Assembly (NCBI RefSeq): GCF_000340885.1
Contig: NC_020291.1
Span: 1,363,001-1,427,000 of the forward strand
Source of the DNA: Clostridium saccharoperbutylacetonicum N1-4(HMT)
GTDB lineage: Bacteria > Bacillota > Clostridia > Clostridiales > Clostridiaceae
DNA: 64,000 nt
Direction: 5' to 3'
The notes below the pieces were generated by a model. That model did not search any database and was not told where the DNA came from. It saw nothing but the letters and a program-made list of their open reading frames with translations. This document shows positions 45,661-55,274 of this stretch, piece by piece. Made by a program: the position numbers and the translations under genes. How positions within the stretch are numbered: the first letter of the stretch is position 1; the number at the start of each line of letters is the position of its first letter.

Positions 45661-46098
45661 ATGAGGGGTATTATGAAGAGAGAGTACAAAGCTTATAAGA
45701 AAGTTGGGAAGATAGGAACCTCTATAAGTGAGCTCTTAGAGCTTGATTTACCTAGAATTGTTTATGCCTCTCCAGGTGTTATAAACCATATAAAAAAAAG
45801 ACATGGTAAGCAATTCACCAAAAAAATGAAAGATAATATAATAGATATTATTGAAAAGGTGATTAAGGATCCTGAATATGTTGGGTTAGATAATAAGAGA
45901 GGAAATGGTGGCTCTCTTGAATTAATAAAAAAGGTTGATAATATTATATTGCTTTTGGGATTAGAAATTGATCTAGAAGATAAATATATTTATATTGCAA
46001 CTTTGTATCCAATAACATTGTCCAAGATGAACGCTAGAATATATAGAGGAAGATTAATAAAAGTTGAAGAAGTTGAATTAAAAGAAAAAATATTGTAA
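45661..46098 (+). CDS. PBECR2-like nuclease-fold protein (uncertain)
   Basis: A 145-residue protein without a signal peptide. Its core, VINHIKKRHGKQFTKKMKDNI, then IIEKVIKDPEYVG, LLLGLEI and YIYIATLYPITLSKMNARIYRG, resembles PBECR2-type domains of the barnase-EndoU-colicin-RelE fold often found as phage or mobile-element nucleases. The His-x5-His/Arg-His pattern and the final Thr and Ser are where such enzymes put catalytic residues. It stands alone between spoIVA and yicC, with no antitoxin-like gene. Two starts are possible: ATG 45661 after AAAGGA, and ATG 45673 after GAGGGG. The domain call is from memory of the family pattern. Confidence 0.5.
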   Translation: MRGIMKREYKAYKKVGKIGTSISELLELDLPRIVYASPGVINHIKKRHGKQFTKKMKDNIIDIIEKVIKDPEYVGLDNKRGNGGSLELIKKVDNIILLLGLEIDLEDKYIYIATLYPITLSKMNARIYRGRLIKVEEVELKEKIL

Positions 46099-46120
46099 TA
46101 TAGTATAAAGAAATTATTTT

Positions 46121-46251
46121 TTGAGGTGAGAAAAGGCTCCTCATGCGCTAATATTAGTAATCAGAGATGCAGGATACGCCGACCTGCCAAAAAATAATTA
46201 TTTAATTTAATTATTGCATAACAATTAATTAATAATTGTTATGTTTTTTTT
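46121..46251 (+). ncRNA. Candidate structured RNA with terminal terminator
   Basis: GAGGTGAGAAAAGGCTCCTC forms a stem GAGG/CCTC (46123-46142); GCAGG-ATACGCCGA-CCTGC forms a second stem (46169-46187); CTAATATTAG lies between. After an AT-rich linker comes CATAACAATTA/TAATTGTTATG (46217-46243) and eight T, a clean terminator. GGTGAG-GGCTCCT and ATACGC-CTGCC resemble the 5' part of the ykoK magnesium (M-box) leader, but with a 4-base insertion and without the later conserved parts. GC-rich in an AT-rich gap, it looks like a degenerate or unknown leader. Confidence 0.4.
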
Positions 46252-46307
46252 GCATAAAATTTCAAAGTAAAATTAAATGTTAACAAAGTGTGAACAAAAT
46301 ATTGACA

Positions 46308-46336
46308 TTGAAAGTTTATTTGATTATCATTATAAT
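46308..46336 (+). promoter_or_regulatory. SigmaA promoter of the yicC-remA-gmk operon
   Basis: TTGAAA (46308-46313) and TATAAT (46331-46336) are separated by 17 bases. yicC starts 40 bases downstream. A TTGACA a few bases upstream (46302-46307) is 23 bases from the -10 and is less likely used. Confidence 0.75.
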
Positions 46337-46376
46337 CACGTTGGATAATTACTTTACATGATAAGGGGGTGTAAAT

Positions 46377-47258
46377 TTGATAAAAAGTATGACTAGCTTT
46401 GGAAGAGCACAAAACGAGGACGAATTAAATTCATGTTTTTCAATAGAAATGAAAAGTGTTAATCATAGATATTTGGATATAAATATTAGAATGCCAAGAA
46501 ATATGCTGTCATTAGAAGAAAAAATAAGAAATATAATTAGTAAAAGACTAAACAGAGGAAAAGTTGATGTTTTTATTAATTATAAAAATTATGGTAACGG
46601 GACTGGAAAAATAAATTTAAATATGAATTTGGCAAAAGAGTACTATGAGTGTTTGAGACAAATTCAAAGTGAACTGAATATTATAGATGATATATCAGTG
46701 TCTAAGATAGCTAAATTTCCAGAGGTTATTACTTTGGAAGAACCACAGGAAGATTTAGATATTATTTTCAATAAAATATCTCCATTAATTGAATCAGCTC
46801 TTAACTTGATGGAAGAAATGAGAATAAGAGAAGGTGAAAAATTAAAAGATGATATTTTATTAAAAGTAAATACAATAGAGGGTCTTGTTGAAGAAATTGA
46901 AAAAGTAGCAGATAATGTGCCTAAAGTTTATAAGAAAAAACTTGAAGAGAGACTAGACGAATTATTGTCTGGAGTAGATTTGGATGAAAGTAGAATAGCA
47001 TTAGAAGTTGCAGTATTAGCTGATAAAGCAGCTATTGATGAAGAAATAACTAGACTTAGAAGTCATTTGAGTCAAATGAAAAGTACTTTAGATTTAAATG
47101 AATCTGTTGGACGGAAATTAGACTTTATAATTCAAGAAATGAATAGAGAGGCTAATACTATAGCATCTAAATCAACAGATATTAGTATGACTAATAAAAT
47201 AATAGAAGTGAAAAATATAATAGAAAAAATAAGAGAACAAGTTCAAAATATTGAATAA
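46377..47258 (+). CDS. yicC: YicC family endoribonuclease
   Basis: A 293-residue protein. The N-terminus [15 protein letters not shown] and the [15 protein letters not shown] motif mark the YicC_N domain; the C-terminal DUF1732 has [41 protein letters not shown]. coli YicC and Bacillus YloC are RNases that act on small or structured RNA. The start is TTG with AAGGGGGTG upstream. It heads yicC-remA-gmk-rpoZ-coaBC-priA, as yloC does in Bacillus. Confidence 0.95.
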   Translation: MIKSMTSFGRAQNEDELNSCFSIEMKSVNHRYLDINIRMPRNMLSLEEKIRNIISKRLNRGKVDVFINYKNYGNGTGKINLNMNLAKEYYECLRQIQSELNIIDDISVSKIAKFPEVITLEEPQEDLDIIFNKISPLIESALNLMEEMRIREGEKLKDDILLKVNTIEGLVEEIEKVADNVPKVYKKKLEERLDELLSGVDLDESRIALEVAVLADKAAIDEEITRLRSHLSQMKSTLDLNESVGRKLDFIIQEMNREANTIASKSTDISMTNKIIEVKNIIEKIREQVQNIE

Positions 47259-47272
47259 TAAGGAGGCAAAAA

Positions 47273-47545
47273 ATGGGAATTAAATTAATAAACATAGGTT
47301 TTGGAAACATCGTTTCAGCTAATAGATTAGTTGCAATTGTGAGTCCGGAATCAGCACCTATTAAAAGAATTATTCAAGAAGCAAGAGATAGAGGTATGCT
47401 GATAGATGCTACATATGGAAGAAGAACTAGAGCAGTTATAATAACTGACAGTGACCATGTAATATTATCAGCAGTTCAACCTGAAACAGTTGCTCATAGA
47501 TTATCATCAAAAGATGATGTGGCAGTTGAAGAGGATGATGATTAA
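47273..47545 (+). CDS. remA: Extracellular matrix regulator RemA (DUF370)
   Basis: A 90-residue DNA-binding protein with the DUF370 signature [35 protein letters not shown] and [27 protein letters not shown]. In Bacillus RemA activates biofilm matrix and osmoprotection genes. It lies between yicC and gmk, the conserved place, and its stop overlaps the gmk start by one base. AGGAGG is upstream. Confidence 0.93.
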   Translation: MGIKLINIGFGNIVSANRLVAIVSPESAPIKRIIQEARDRGMLIDATYGRRTRAVIITDSDHVILSAVQPETVAHRLSSKDDVAVEEDDD

Positions 47546-48183
47546 TGGATAACAAGAGGAGAGGACTATTAATAATCATATCAGGACCATCAGGTGCAGG
47601 GAAAGGAACAATCTGTAAGAGTTTCATGGAAAGAAATGAAGATGTTGTATTATCTGTATCTGCAACGACACGTTCTCCTAGAAAAGGTGAAGTAGAAGGC
47701 GTTAATTACTATTTTATGTCTAAAGAAGAATTTAAAGATAAAATAAAAAGCAATGATTTTCTTGAATATGCAGAAGTTTATGATAACTACTATGGCACAC
47801 CAAAATCTAATGTTGAAGAAGTTTTGGAAAGTGGAAAAGATGTAATTTTAGAAATAGATATTCAAGGGGCATTGAAAGTTAAAGAAAATACTCAAGAGGG
47901 AGTTTTCGTATTTATACTTCCACCATCTATGGAAGAATTAAAGCAAAGGATTATAAATAGAGGAAGCGAAACTCAAGAGTCACTAATGAAGAGATTTAAA
48001 TCAGCATATAAAGAAATAAATTTTGTATCAAAGTATAATTATGCTGTAGTAAATGATGAAGTAGAACTAGCGGTTGAAAAGCTTGAAGCTATAATAGCTG
48101 CAGAAAAATGCAGAGTAGATAGAATAAAGGATAATATATTAGATTCAAAGGAGGGCGAAATTCATGAACAACTCTATGATTAA
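47545..48183 (+). CDS. gmk: Guanylate kinase
   Basis: Converts GMP to GDP with ATP. The P-loop is SGPSGAGKGTI, the GMP-binding part has SATTRSPRKGEVEGVNYYF and LEYAEVYDNYYGTP, and EIDIQGAL and the lid segment RIINRGSET follow. The 212 residues are typical. The start overlaps the stop of remA, and the end overlaps rpoZ by 20 bases. Confidence 0.97.
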   Translation: MDNKRRGLLIIISGPSGAGKGTICKSFMERNEDVVLSVSATTRSPRKGEVEGVNYYFMSKEEFKDKIKSNDFLEYAEVYDNYYGTPKSNVEEVLESGKDVILEIDIQGALKVKENTQEGVFVFILPPSMEELKQRIINRGSETQESLMKRFKSAYKEINFVSKYNYAVVNDEVELAVEKLEAIIAAEKCRVDRIKDNILDSKEGEIHEQLYD

Positions 48184-48382
48184 TCCATCAGTGGTAGATT
48201 TATTAGAAAAGGTGCATGATAGATATTCTTTAGTAATTTTAACATCAAAAAGAGCAAGACAAATAATAGAGGGGTCTGATCCTCAGATTTCTACTAAATC
48301 ACATAAGCCTTTAACAATTGCAATCAATGAAGTGGATCAAGATGCAATTGAATATGAAATAGTTAAAGAAGGTAATAAGTAA
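48164..48382 (+). CDS. rpoZ: RNA polymerase omega subunit
   Basis: A 72-residue subunit that helps assemble RNA polymerase. MINPSVVDLLEKVHDRYSLVILTSKRARQI and the KPLTIAINEV segment are its conserved parts. AAGGAGGG before the ATG lies within the end of gmk, and the two genes overlap by 20 bases in different frames. The gmk-rpoZ-coaBC order is common in Firmicutes. Confidence 0.95.
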   Translation: MNNSMINPSVVDLLEKVHDRYSLVILTSKRARQIIEGSDPQISTKSHKPLTIAINEVDQDAIEYEIVKEGNK

Positions 48383-48383
48383 A

Positions 48384-49568
48384 ATGAAAAAGAATTTAGT
48401 GCTTGGTGTTAGTGGAGGAATTGCAGTATATAAAGCATTAGAAATTGTAAGTTTACTTGTGAAGAAAAATATAAATGTTGATGTAATTATGACTGAAAGT
48501 GCTACTGAATTTGTTACTCCACTTTCTTTTCAGTCATTGAGCCAAAATATGGTTACTTGTGATATGTTTTCAGAACCGAAAGCTTGGGAAATACAACATA
48601 TAAGTTTAGCAACAAAGGCAGATGTGCTATTAGTAGCACCTGCTACTGCTAACATTATTGGAAAAGTGGCTAATGGGATAGCTGATGATATGTTGTCTAC
48701 TACAATAATGGCGACAAAAGCAAAGGTTATTTTTGCACCAGCTATGAATACAAATATGTATGAAAATCCTATAGTTCAAGGTAACATTAAAAAGTTAAAA
48801 TCCTTTGGATATGAATTTATTGATCCAATTGAAGGTAGAATGGCATGTGGAACAACTGGAGCAGGAAAATTTGAAGATCCTAAGGTTATAGTAGATAGAG
48901 TTTTAATGGAATTGCATGAGAAGAAGGACTTAGTAGGAAAGAATGTTTTAGTGACAGCAGGGCCAACTATAGCTCCAATAGATCCAGTTAGGTATATTAC
49001 TAATAGATCTACAGGAAAAATGGGATATGCGATAGCTAAAGAAGCAAGGGACAGAGGTGCTAATGTTACATTGGTGACTGGACCTACTTCATTAGAAGCT
49101 CCTAAAAATATTAATGTAATAAAAATTTCTACCAATGAAGAGATGAAGAATGAGGTATTAAAATTATTTGATTCATCGGATATAATAGTAAAGTCAGCAG
49201 CAGTTGCTGATTTTAAGCCAAAAGCCTATAGTACACAAAAGATTAAAAAAGGTGACGGAGGTTTATCATTTGATTTAATAAGAGATAATGATATTCTAAT
49301 GGAACTTGGAAATAGAAAAGAAAAGCAAATTTTAGTTGGATTCGCTGCTGAAAGTGAAAATTTAAAAGCTAATGCTATGACTAAACTTCATAAGAAGAAA
49401 TTAGATTATATTGTAGCTAATGATATAACAGCAAGTGATACAGGATTCGCATCAGAAGATAATAGAGTAATAATTTTATCTAAAGAAGGTAATGAAATAT
49501 ATTTAGATAAGATGAGCAAAGAAAAGATTGCAAGTAATTTATTTGATATTATACTTGAGAAGCGCTAA
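48384..49568 (+). CDS. coaBC: Bifunctional phosphopantothenoylcysteine decarboxylase / phosphopantothenate-cysteine ligase
   Basis: Two consecutive steps of coenzyme A synthesis. The N-terminal flavoprotein (CoaC) has VSGGIAVYKALE, the PATANIIGKVANGIADD motif, the catalytic His in QHISLA, and APAMNTNMYENP; the substrate-recognition Cys is in RMACGTTGAG. The CoaB part starts near residue 185 with VLVTAGPTIAPIDPVRYITNRSTGKMGYAIA and has AVADFKPK and GFAAESENL. The 394 residues are typical. The last codons AAG CGC form the 5' arm of a terminator. Confidence 0.96.
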   Translation: MKKNLVLGVSGGIAVYKALEIVSLLVKKNINVDVIMTESATEFVTPLSFQSLSQNMVTCDMFSEPKAWEIQHISLATKADVLLVAPATANIIGKVANGIADDMLSTTIMATKAKVIFAPAMNTNMYENPIVQGNIKKLKSFGYEFIDPIEGRMACGTTGAGKFEDPKVIVDRVLMELHEKKDLVGKNVLVTAGPTIAPIDPVRYITNRSTGKMGYAIAKEARDRGANVTLVTGPTSLEAPKNINVIKISTNEEMKNEVLKLFDSSDIIVKSAAVADFKPKAYSTQKIKKGDGGLSFDLIRDNDILMELGNRKEKQILVGFAAESENLKANAMTKLHKKKLDYIVANDITASDTGFASEDNRVIILSKEGNEIYLDKMSKEKIASNLFDIILEKR

Positions 49569-49587
49569 ATTTTTGCGCTTTTTTTGT
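49560..49587 (+). terminator. Terminator overlapping the coaBC stop codon
   Basis: AAGCGC (49560-49565), the last two sense codons, pairs with GCGCTT (49575-49580); the loop includes the TAA stop. TTTTTTT follows. A terminating ribosome would cover the 5' arm, so translation may affect termination and thus priA expression. Confidence 0.75.
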
Positions 49588-49612
49588 TGAAATAAGGTGG
49601 TAAGTAAAGATT

Positions 49613-51808
49613 ATGTATGCTGAAATAATTATTAATAGTGATGCATTAGATATAGATAAGTTATTTACATATAAAATACCTTATGAATTTCAAGAAAGAA
49701 TTGATATAGGTTTTAGAGTTAAGCTTCCTTTTGGGCCTAAAAACAAACCTATAGAAGGATTTGTTTTTTCTATATTAAGAGATACTTCAATTAAATTTGA
49801 TTACAAAGTGAAAGAAATTTTAACTTTATGTGATAAGGAAGCTATGTTAACTAAAAATGATATAGAAATAATTAAATTTATGAGAAAAAAATATCTTTGT
49901 AGATACATTGATGCAATTCGTCTTATGATTCCTGTTGGAATTATGAAGGGGTCAAAGGAAAAAACGAAAAAGGTTATATATATTAATAAAGAAATAGATG
50001 ATCAAGAATTAAATAAAGAAAATTATATAAATTTATATAATTTTATACTTGATAACGATGGGATTTTTTCTAAAGCTGAAATTACAAGCAATAAACAATT
50101 TTCCTTATACTCTTTAAATAAACTCATAGAAAAGAATATTTTTAGAGTTGAAGAGCAAGTGGTCTTTAGATATAACGTTCGCCAATATGAAACTGATAGC
50201 AGTAAAAAATTAACTGAAGAGCAAAGTGACTGCCTAAATAAGATTTTAAGTGGAACAAATTTAAAATATCTTATTAAAGGTGTTACAGGATCAGGAAAGA
50301 CAGAAGTATATATGAGATTGGTTGAGGAAATGTTAAATGAAGGTAAGAGTGCAGTAGTTTTAGTTCCAGAAATTTCATTAACGCCTCAAATGATTGAAAG
50401 ATTTAAAGGACGTTTTGGAGAAAATGTAGCATTGTTTCATAGTAGATTAAGTGATGGTGAACGATTTGATGAGTGGTATAGAATTAAAGAAGGAAAAGCT
50501 AAATTAGCTATTGGTGCAAGAAGTGCTTTGTTTTTGCCATTTCAAGATCTTGGACTTATAATAATTGATGAAGAACATGAAAATACATATAAATCAGAAC
50601 ATAATCCCAAGTATCAGGCTAGAGAAGTAAGTGAATTCATATGTGAATTAAAAAAATGTAAGTTGGTATTAGGTTCAGCTACTCCGAATATTGAAAGCTA
50701 TTACAGGGCTATTAATGGAGAATATGAATTAATTCATATGAATAAAAGAGTAAATGGGAAAAGAATGCCATTTATGAAAATAGTAGATATGAGAGAAGAA
50801 CTTAAGAATAAAAATCTTTCTTTATTTAGTAAGACATTATTGAATGAACTTGATGAGACCTTAAAGAATAAAAAACAGGCTATTTTATTTTTAAATAGGA
50901 GAGGGTATTCGACTTTTATTTCATGTAGAAGCTGTGGGTATGTATTTAAGTGCCCAGAATGTGATGTTTCAATGACATATCATAAGAATGGTTATTTAAT
51001 ATGCCATTATTGTGGGAGGGCTGAACAAGTACAGAAGGTTTGTCCCAAATGCAATAGTAAATATGTGAAATTTTTTGGAGCAGGAACAGAAAGAGTTGAA
51101 TTAGAAGTAAAGAAATTTTTTCCTAAAGCAAGAATTTTAAGAATGGATGTTGATACGACTAGGTTTAAGAATGCACATGAATCTATCTACAATTCATTTA
51201 AAAATGGTGAAGCAGACATTTTGATTGGTACTCAAATGGTATCAAAAGGACTAGACTTTAAAAATGTTACATTAGTAGGAGTTTTAGCTGCCGATATGTC
51301 TTTAAATTTACCTGATTATAGAGCTGCTGAAAGAACGTATCAAATAATAACTCAAGTAGCAGGTAGGGCAGGAAGAGGAGAAGACGAAGGAAAAGTAATT
51401 GTTCAAAGTTATACCCCAAACCATTATAGTTTGAATTATGCTATGGAAGAAGACTATAAATCGTTATTTGATGAAGAAATAAAACTTAGAAGGTTGATGG
51501 GTAATCCACCTTTTGGTAAAATATTATTAATTAATTGTAATTCGAAATCAGAAGAAAAATTAAAAAACTTTATGTATATTTTAGCTGATAACTTGAAAAA
51601 AATAGTATCAGAGGATTTAACAATGTTAGGTCCAGTTCCTTGTATTATTACGAAGATAAAAGAAAATTATAGATGGCAGATAATAATTAAAGGAATTTTT
51701 AATGATGAGTTTGGAGAAAAAGTAAAAGATATGCTTTATATATTAAATAAGAGTGTATATAATGAAATAAGGGTTAGTATAGATGTTAATCCTAATAATA
51801 TGACATAG
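49613..51808 (+). CDS. priA: Primosomal replication helicase PriA
   Basis: Restarts stalled replication forks. The N-terminal DNA-binding domain has VKLPFGPKNKPIEGFV. Walker A is GVTGSGKTEVY, the DEAH-like box is IIDEEHENTYKSEHNPKY, and the zinc-binding cysteines are CRSCGYVFKCPECD, CHYCG and CPKC. The helicase C part has GTQMVSKGLDF and ITQVAGRAGRG. The 731 residues are full length. It lies 45 bases after coaBC, and the next gene follows after 12 bases. Confidence 0.97.
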   Translation: MYAEIIINSDALDIDKLFTYKIPYEFQERIDIGFRVKLPFGPKNKPIEGFVFSILRDTSIKFDYKVKEILTLCDKEAMLTKNDIEIIKFMRKKYLCRYIDAIRLMIPVGIMKGSKEKTKKVIYINKEIDDQELNKENYINLYNFILDNDGIFSKAEITSNKQFSLYSLNKLIEKNIFRVEEQVVFRYNVRQYETDSSKKLTEEQSDCLNKILSGTNLKYLIKGVTGSGKTEVYMRLVEEMLNEGKSAVVLVPEISLTPQMIERFKGRFGENVALFHSRLSDGERFDEWYRIKEGKAKLAIGARSALFLPFQDLGLIIIDEEHENTYKSEHNPKYQAREVSEFICELKKCKLVLGSATPNIESYYRAINGEYELIHMNKRVNGKRMPFMKIVDMREELKNKNLSLFSKTLLNELDETLKNKKQAILFLNRRGYSTFISCRSCGYVFKCPECDVSMTYHKNGYLICHYCGRAEQVQKVCPKCNSKYVKFFGAGTERVELEVKKFFPKARILRMDVDTTRFKNAHESIYNSFKNGEADILIGTQMVSKGLDFKNVTLVGVLAADMSLNLPDYRAAERTYQIITQVAGRAGRGEDEGKVIVQSYTPNHYSLNYAMEEDYKSLFDEEIKLRRLMGNPPFGKILLINCNSKSEEKLKNFMYILADNLKKIVSEDLTMLGPVPCIITKIKENYRWQIIIKGIFNDEFGEKVKDMLYILNKSVYNEIRVSIDVNPNNMT

Positions 51809-51819
51809 GGGGAATACAA

Positions 51820-52272
51820 ATGGCATTAAGAAATATAAGAAAATATGGAGATGACGTTTTAAGAAAGAAATGTAGAGAAATAGATAAAATAGATGATAGA
51901 TTATTGACATTAATTGAAGATATGAAAGAAACAATGTATGAAGCTGATGGAGTTGGCCTTGCAGCTCCACAAGTTGGCATATTGAAAAGATTATTTATTG
52001 TAGATATTGGAGAAGGTCCATTAGTATTCATTAATCCTGAAATACTTGAAACAAGTGGAACACAAACAGATGAAGAAGGATGTCTTAGTTTACCAGGTAA
52101 AACAGAAGAAGTAACTAGACCTAACTTTGTTAAAGCTAGAGCTTTAAATGAAAAAGGTGAAGAATTTGAGATAGAAGCAGAAGAGCTACTTGCAAGGGCT
52201 ATTTTACATGAATATGATCATTTAAATGGAACGCTCTTCATTGATAGAGTGAACTCACCTTCTCAAAAATAA
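51820..52272 (+). CDS. def: Peptide deformylase
   Basis: Removes the formyl group from nascent proteins. Motif 1 is [10 protein letters not shown], motif 2 is EEGCLSLPG with the metal-binding Cys, and motif 3 is HEYDHLNG with two His ligands and the catalytic Glu. The 150 residues match type 1 deformylases. It is followed by fmt, which adds the formyl group, a standard pairing. AGGGGGAA precedes the ATG. Confidence 0.97.
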   Translation: MALRNIRKYGDDVLRKKCREIDKIDDRLLTLIEDMKETMYEADGVGLAAPQVGILKRLFIVDIGEGPLVFINPEILETSGTQTDEEGCLSLPGKTEEVTRPNFVKARALNEKGEEFEIEAEELLARAILHEYDHLNGTLFIDRVNSPSQK

Positions 52273-52294
52273 ATTTGCTAGGAGGCAACATGAA

Positions 52295-53221
52295 ATGAAT
52301 ATAGTATTTATGGGTACTCCAGATTTTGCAGTTCCTTCATTAAGTAAATTAATTAATACATATGAAGTTTCAGCAGTTTTTACTCAACCTGATAAGCCTA
52401 AAGGAAGAGGAAAGAAAATGGCATGCTCAGAAGTTAAGGAAGAAGCATTAAAGCATGGGATACCAGTGTATCAACCTTTAAAATTAAAGAATGATGCAGA
52501 ATTAATTCAGAAACTAAAGGACTTACAACCAGATTTTATTATAGTAGTAGCTTTTGGTCAAATTTTGACTAAAGAGGTACTGGGTATACCGAAATTTGGA
52601 TGTGTTAATCTTCATGGATCACTATTACCAATGTATAGAGGATCTGCGCCAATACAGTGGTCAGTAATAAATGGTGAAAAAGTATCAGGTAATACTACTA
52701 TACTTATGGATGCAGGGATAGATACAGGAGACATGATTCTTAAAGATGAAGTTGAAATTACTAATAATATGACTGCAGGAGAATTATATGATATATTAAA
52801 GGTAAGAGGTGCAGATCTTTTAGTTAAAAGTATAGAAGGAATTGCAAATGGAAGCGTGACTTTGGAAAAACAGGGTGATGAAACTTTTTATGCAAAGCCA
52901 CTTGATAAAAATATTGCAAATATTAATTGGTGTAAGCAAGCAAGTGAGATACATAACTTGGTTAGAGGGTTAAATCCTTGGCCTATTGCGTATACTAGCT
53001 ATAAAGAAGATAGAATGAAAATTTATGAAACAGAAGTAAGTGATGAAGAAAGTTCAAAGGAACCTGGAACTATAATTGATGTAAGTAAGAAGGGCTTAAA
53101 GGTTTCGTGTAAGGAAGGCGTTCTGATTATAAAAAAGGTACAATTTCCGAATGGAAAACCACTTACTATTGAACAATATATAAATGGGCATGAAATTGAA
53201 AAAAATATTATTTTAAAATAA
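52295..53221 (+). CDS. fmt: Methionyl-tRNA formyltransferase
   Basis: Formylates initiator Met-t[19 protein letters not shown] is the N-terminal motif, and the formyl-folate site lies in [24 protein letters not shown] with the catalytic Asn, His and a later Asp. The C-terminal OB-like domain (about 205-308) has [13 protein letters not shown]. The 308 residues are normal. It lies 22 bases after def, with GGAGG before the ATG. Confidence 0.97.
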   Translation: MNIVFMGTPDFAVPSLSKLINTYEVSAVFTQPDKPKGRGKKMACSEVKEEALKHGIPVYQPLKLKNDAELIQKLKDLQPDFIIVVAFGQILTKEVLGIPKFGCVNLHGSLLPMYRGSAPIQWSVINGEKVSGNTTILMDAGIDTGDMILKDEVEITNNMTAGELYDILKVRGADLLVKSIEGIANGSVTLEKQGDETFYAKPLDKNIANINWCKQASEIHNLVRGLNPWPIAYTSYKEDRMKIYETEVSDEESSKEPGTIIDVSKKGLKVSCKEGVLIIKKVQFPNGKPLTIEQYINGHEIEKNIILK

Positions 53222-53236
53222 TGGAGGGATGTCTAA

Positions 53237-53926
53237 ATGCCTTTTTATCCATTTTTTGATTCAACAATGCTACTATTACTTCCAGCTATAATAATTTCAT
53301 TTTGGGCACAAACAAAAATAAATAGCACGTATAGTAAATATAATGAAGTAAGAACAGTTAATGGCTATACTGGGCAGCAGGTTGCACGAATGATGTTAGA
53401 TGACGCAGGATTATATGATGTAAGAATAGAAGTCATAAATTCAAAACTTGGAGATCATTATGATCCATCTAATAAGGTGTTAAGATTATCTCCAGATGTT
53501 TATTTTGGTGAAACAATTTCTTCAGCTGGAATAGCAGCACACGAAGTTGGGCATGCACTTCAACATAAGGAGAAATATGCACCACTTGTTATTAGAAATA
53601 GCATAGTCCCCGCTGTAAATATTGGTTCTAGTTTATCGTGGATATTATTTATAGCTGGTTTATTTCTGGGATTTAAGGGATTAACTACATTAGGGATAAT
53701 TCTGTTTTTAGGTGTAGTAGTGTTTCAGATAATAACCTTGCCAGTTGAATTTAATGCTTCTACAAGAGCTTTAGATATATTAAAATCAAGAGGAATATTA
53801 TATGCCGAAGAAAATAAAAATGCACAAAAAGTTTTAGATGCAGCAGCTATGACTTATGTAGCAGCTACATTGATGGCAATATCACAATTAGTAAGACTTA
53901 TTGCATTAAGTAATAGAGATGATTAA
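53237..53926 (+). CDS. Zinc metallopeptidase, YugP family
   Basis: A 229-residue membrane protein. There is an N-terminal hydrophobic segment (about 9-25), then the zinc motif AHEVGHALQH with His102, Glu103 and His106, then two hydrophobic segments (about 130-165), and NASTRALDILKSRG, where a third ligand may lie. The substrate is not known. In clostridia it commonly lies between fmt and rsmB. GGAGG is upstream of the ATG. Confidence 0.92.
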   Translation: MPFYPFFDSTMLLLLPAIIISFWAQTKINSTYSKYNEVRTVNGYTGQQVARMMLDDAGLYDVRIEVINSKLGDHYDPSNKVLRLSPDVYFGETISSAGIAAHEVGHALQHKEKYAPLVIRNSIVPAVNIGSSLSWILFIAGLFLGFKGLTTLGIILFLGVVVFQIITLPVEFNASTRALDILKSRGILYAEENKNAQKVLDAAAMTYVAATLMAISQLVRLIALSNRDD

Positions 53927-53943
53927 AAAAAAAGAGGTAGATT

Positions 53944-55260
53944 ATGAATTGTAGAAAATTAGCAGTAAAAATATTAGATAGAGTCTTAAATGAAGGAGCA
54001 TATTCTAATATTGTACTATCAAAAGAATTAAATGAAGTAGAATTAAATGATAAAGACAAAGCTCTATTGACTGAAATAGTATATGGAGTTTTAAGAAGAA
54101 AGAAAACACTAGATATAATAATATCTAATTTTGTAAAAGATATAAAGTTGATGGATAGAAATATCTTAAATATTTTAAGAGTAGCAATATATCAAATGAA
54201 TTTTTTAGATAAGATACCAAGTTATGCAGCTTGTAATGAAGCTGTTGAAGAAGCAAAAGAAATATCAGAAAATGATTCAAAGTTAGTGAATGGAATACTA
54301 AGAAATTTTACAAAAAATCCAGATGATATTGAAGTGCCTGGAAATAAAATTGATGAGTATGCATATAAATTTTCTTTTGAGCCATGGATGATAAGACTTT
54401 TAATAAAGCAATATGGTGAAGCATTATCAAAGAAAATAATGTCAGGATTAAATACAATCCCACAAGTTAGTGTTAGGGTAAATGAATTAAAAGCAGATTA
54501 TGATGAAGTTTTTGAAGAATTAGAAGCACTTGAATATGATGTTGAAGAAGGGGCAGTTTGTCCAGAAGCTATTTGCATAAAAGGTGGTAAGTCAATAGAA
54601 AATAATCCTTTATTCAACGAAGGGAAAATTACAGTTCAAGATGAAAGTGCAATGATTATAGCACCTTTATTAGAGCTTGAAGAAAATATGACAGTTATAG
54701 ATTTATGTAGTGCACCTGGAGGAAAAACAACTCACATTGCTGAAATACTTCAAAACACTGGAAAAGTATTAGCTTTTGATATACATGAATCTAAACTTGG
54801 ATTAATAAAAGAAAACTGTGAAAGATTAGGAATCACAAATGTTGAAGTTAATGTAAATGATGCTACTAAATTAAATCCAGAACTAGTATCATCTAGTGAT
54901 AGAATATTAATTGATGTTCCATGTTCTGGAATTGGGATAATAAGAAAGAAACCTGAAATAAAATGGAATAAAACTAGATCTGATTTAAGAGAACTTATAC
55001 CAATACAAAGGGATATAATGGAAAATGCTTGGCAATATTTGAAAAAGGGTGGAATAATGATATATTCTACTTGTACCTTAAATAAGGAAGAAAATGAAGA
55101 AAATATTGAGTGGTTTATTGATAAGCATAAGGATTGTAATATAAAGAAAATTTTTATAGGGAATCAAAATAATTTAGTTTATAATAGAAATGGTTCTTTA
55201 ACAATTATACCTAATGAAAATATGGATGGATTTTTTATGGCTAAATTAGAAAAAATCTAA
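53944..55260 (+). CDS. rsmB: 16S rRNA (cytosine-967-C5)-methyltransferase RsmB
   Basis: The N-terminal NusB-like domain (1-140) has DKALLTEIVYGVLRRKKTLD; the methyltransferase domain has VIDLCSAPGGKTTHIAE, the DVPCSGIGIIRKKPEIKW motif and the YSTCTLNKEENE motif, with the two catalytic cysteines in PCSG and STCT. The 438 residues are typical. It follows yugP and precedes rlmN, forming an rRNA modification pair. Confidence 0.96.
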   Translation: MNCRKLAVKILDRVLNEGAYSNIVLSKELNEVELNDKDKALLTEIVYGVLRRKKTLDIIISNFVKDIKLMDRNILNILRVAIYQMNFLDKIPSYAACNEAVEEAKEISENDSKLVNGILRNFTKNPDDIEVPGNKIDEYAYKFSFEPWMIRLLIKQYGEALSKKIMSGLNTIPQVSVRVNELKADYDEVFEELEALEYDVEEGAVCPEAICIKGGKSIENNPLFNEGKITVQDESAMIIAPLLELEENMTVIDLCSAPGGKTTHIAEILQNTGKVLAFDIHESKLGLIKENCERLGITNVEVNVNDATKLNPELVSSSDRILIDVPCSGIGIIRKKPEIKWNKTRSDLRELIPIQRDIMENAWQYLKKGGIMIYSTCTLNKEENEENIEWFIDKHKDCNIKKIFIGNQNNLVYNRNGSLTIIPNENMDGFFMAKLEKI

Positions 55261-55274
55261 TAGTAGGTGGATAG

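Noticed and set aside
46121..46251. Functional M-box magnesium riboswitch
   Set aside because: Only the first part resembles it, with an insertion; later conserved elements and a transporter gene are missing.
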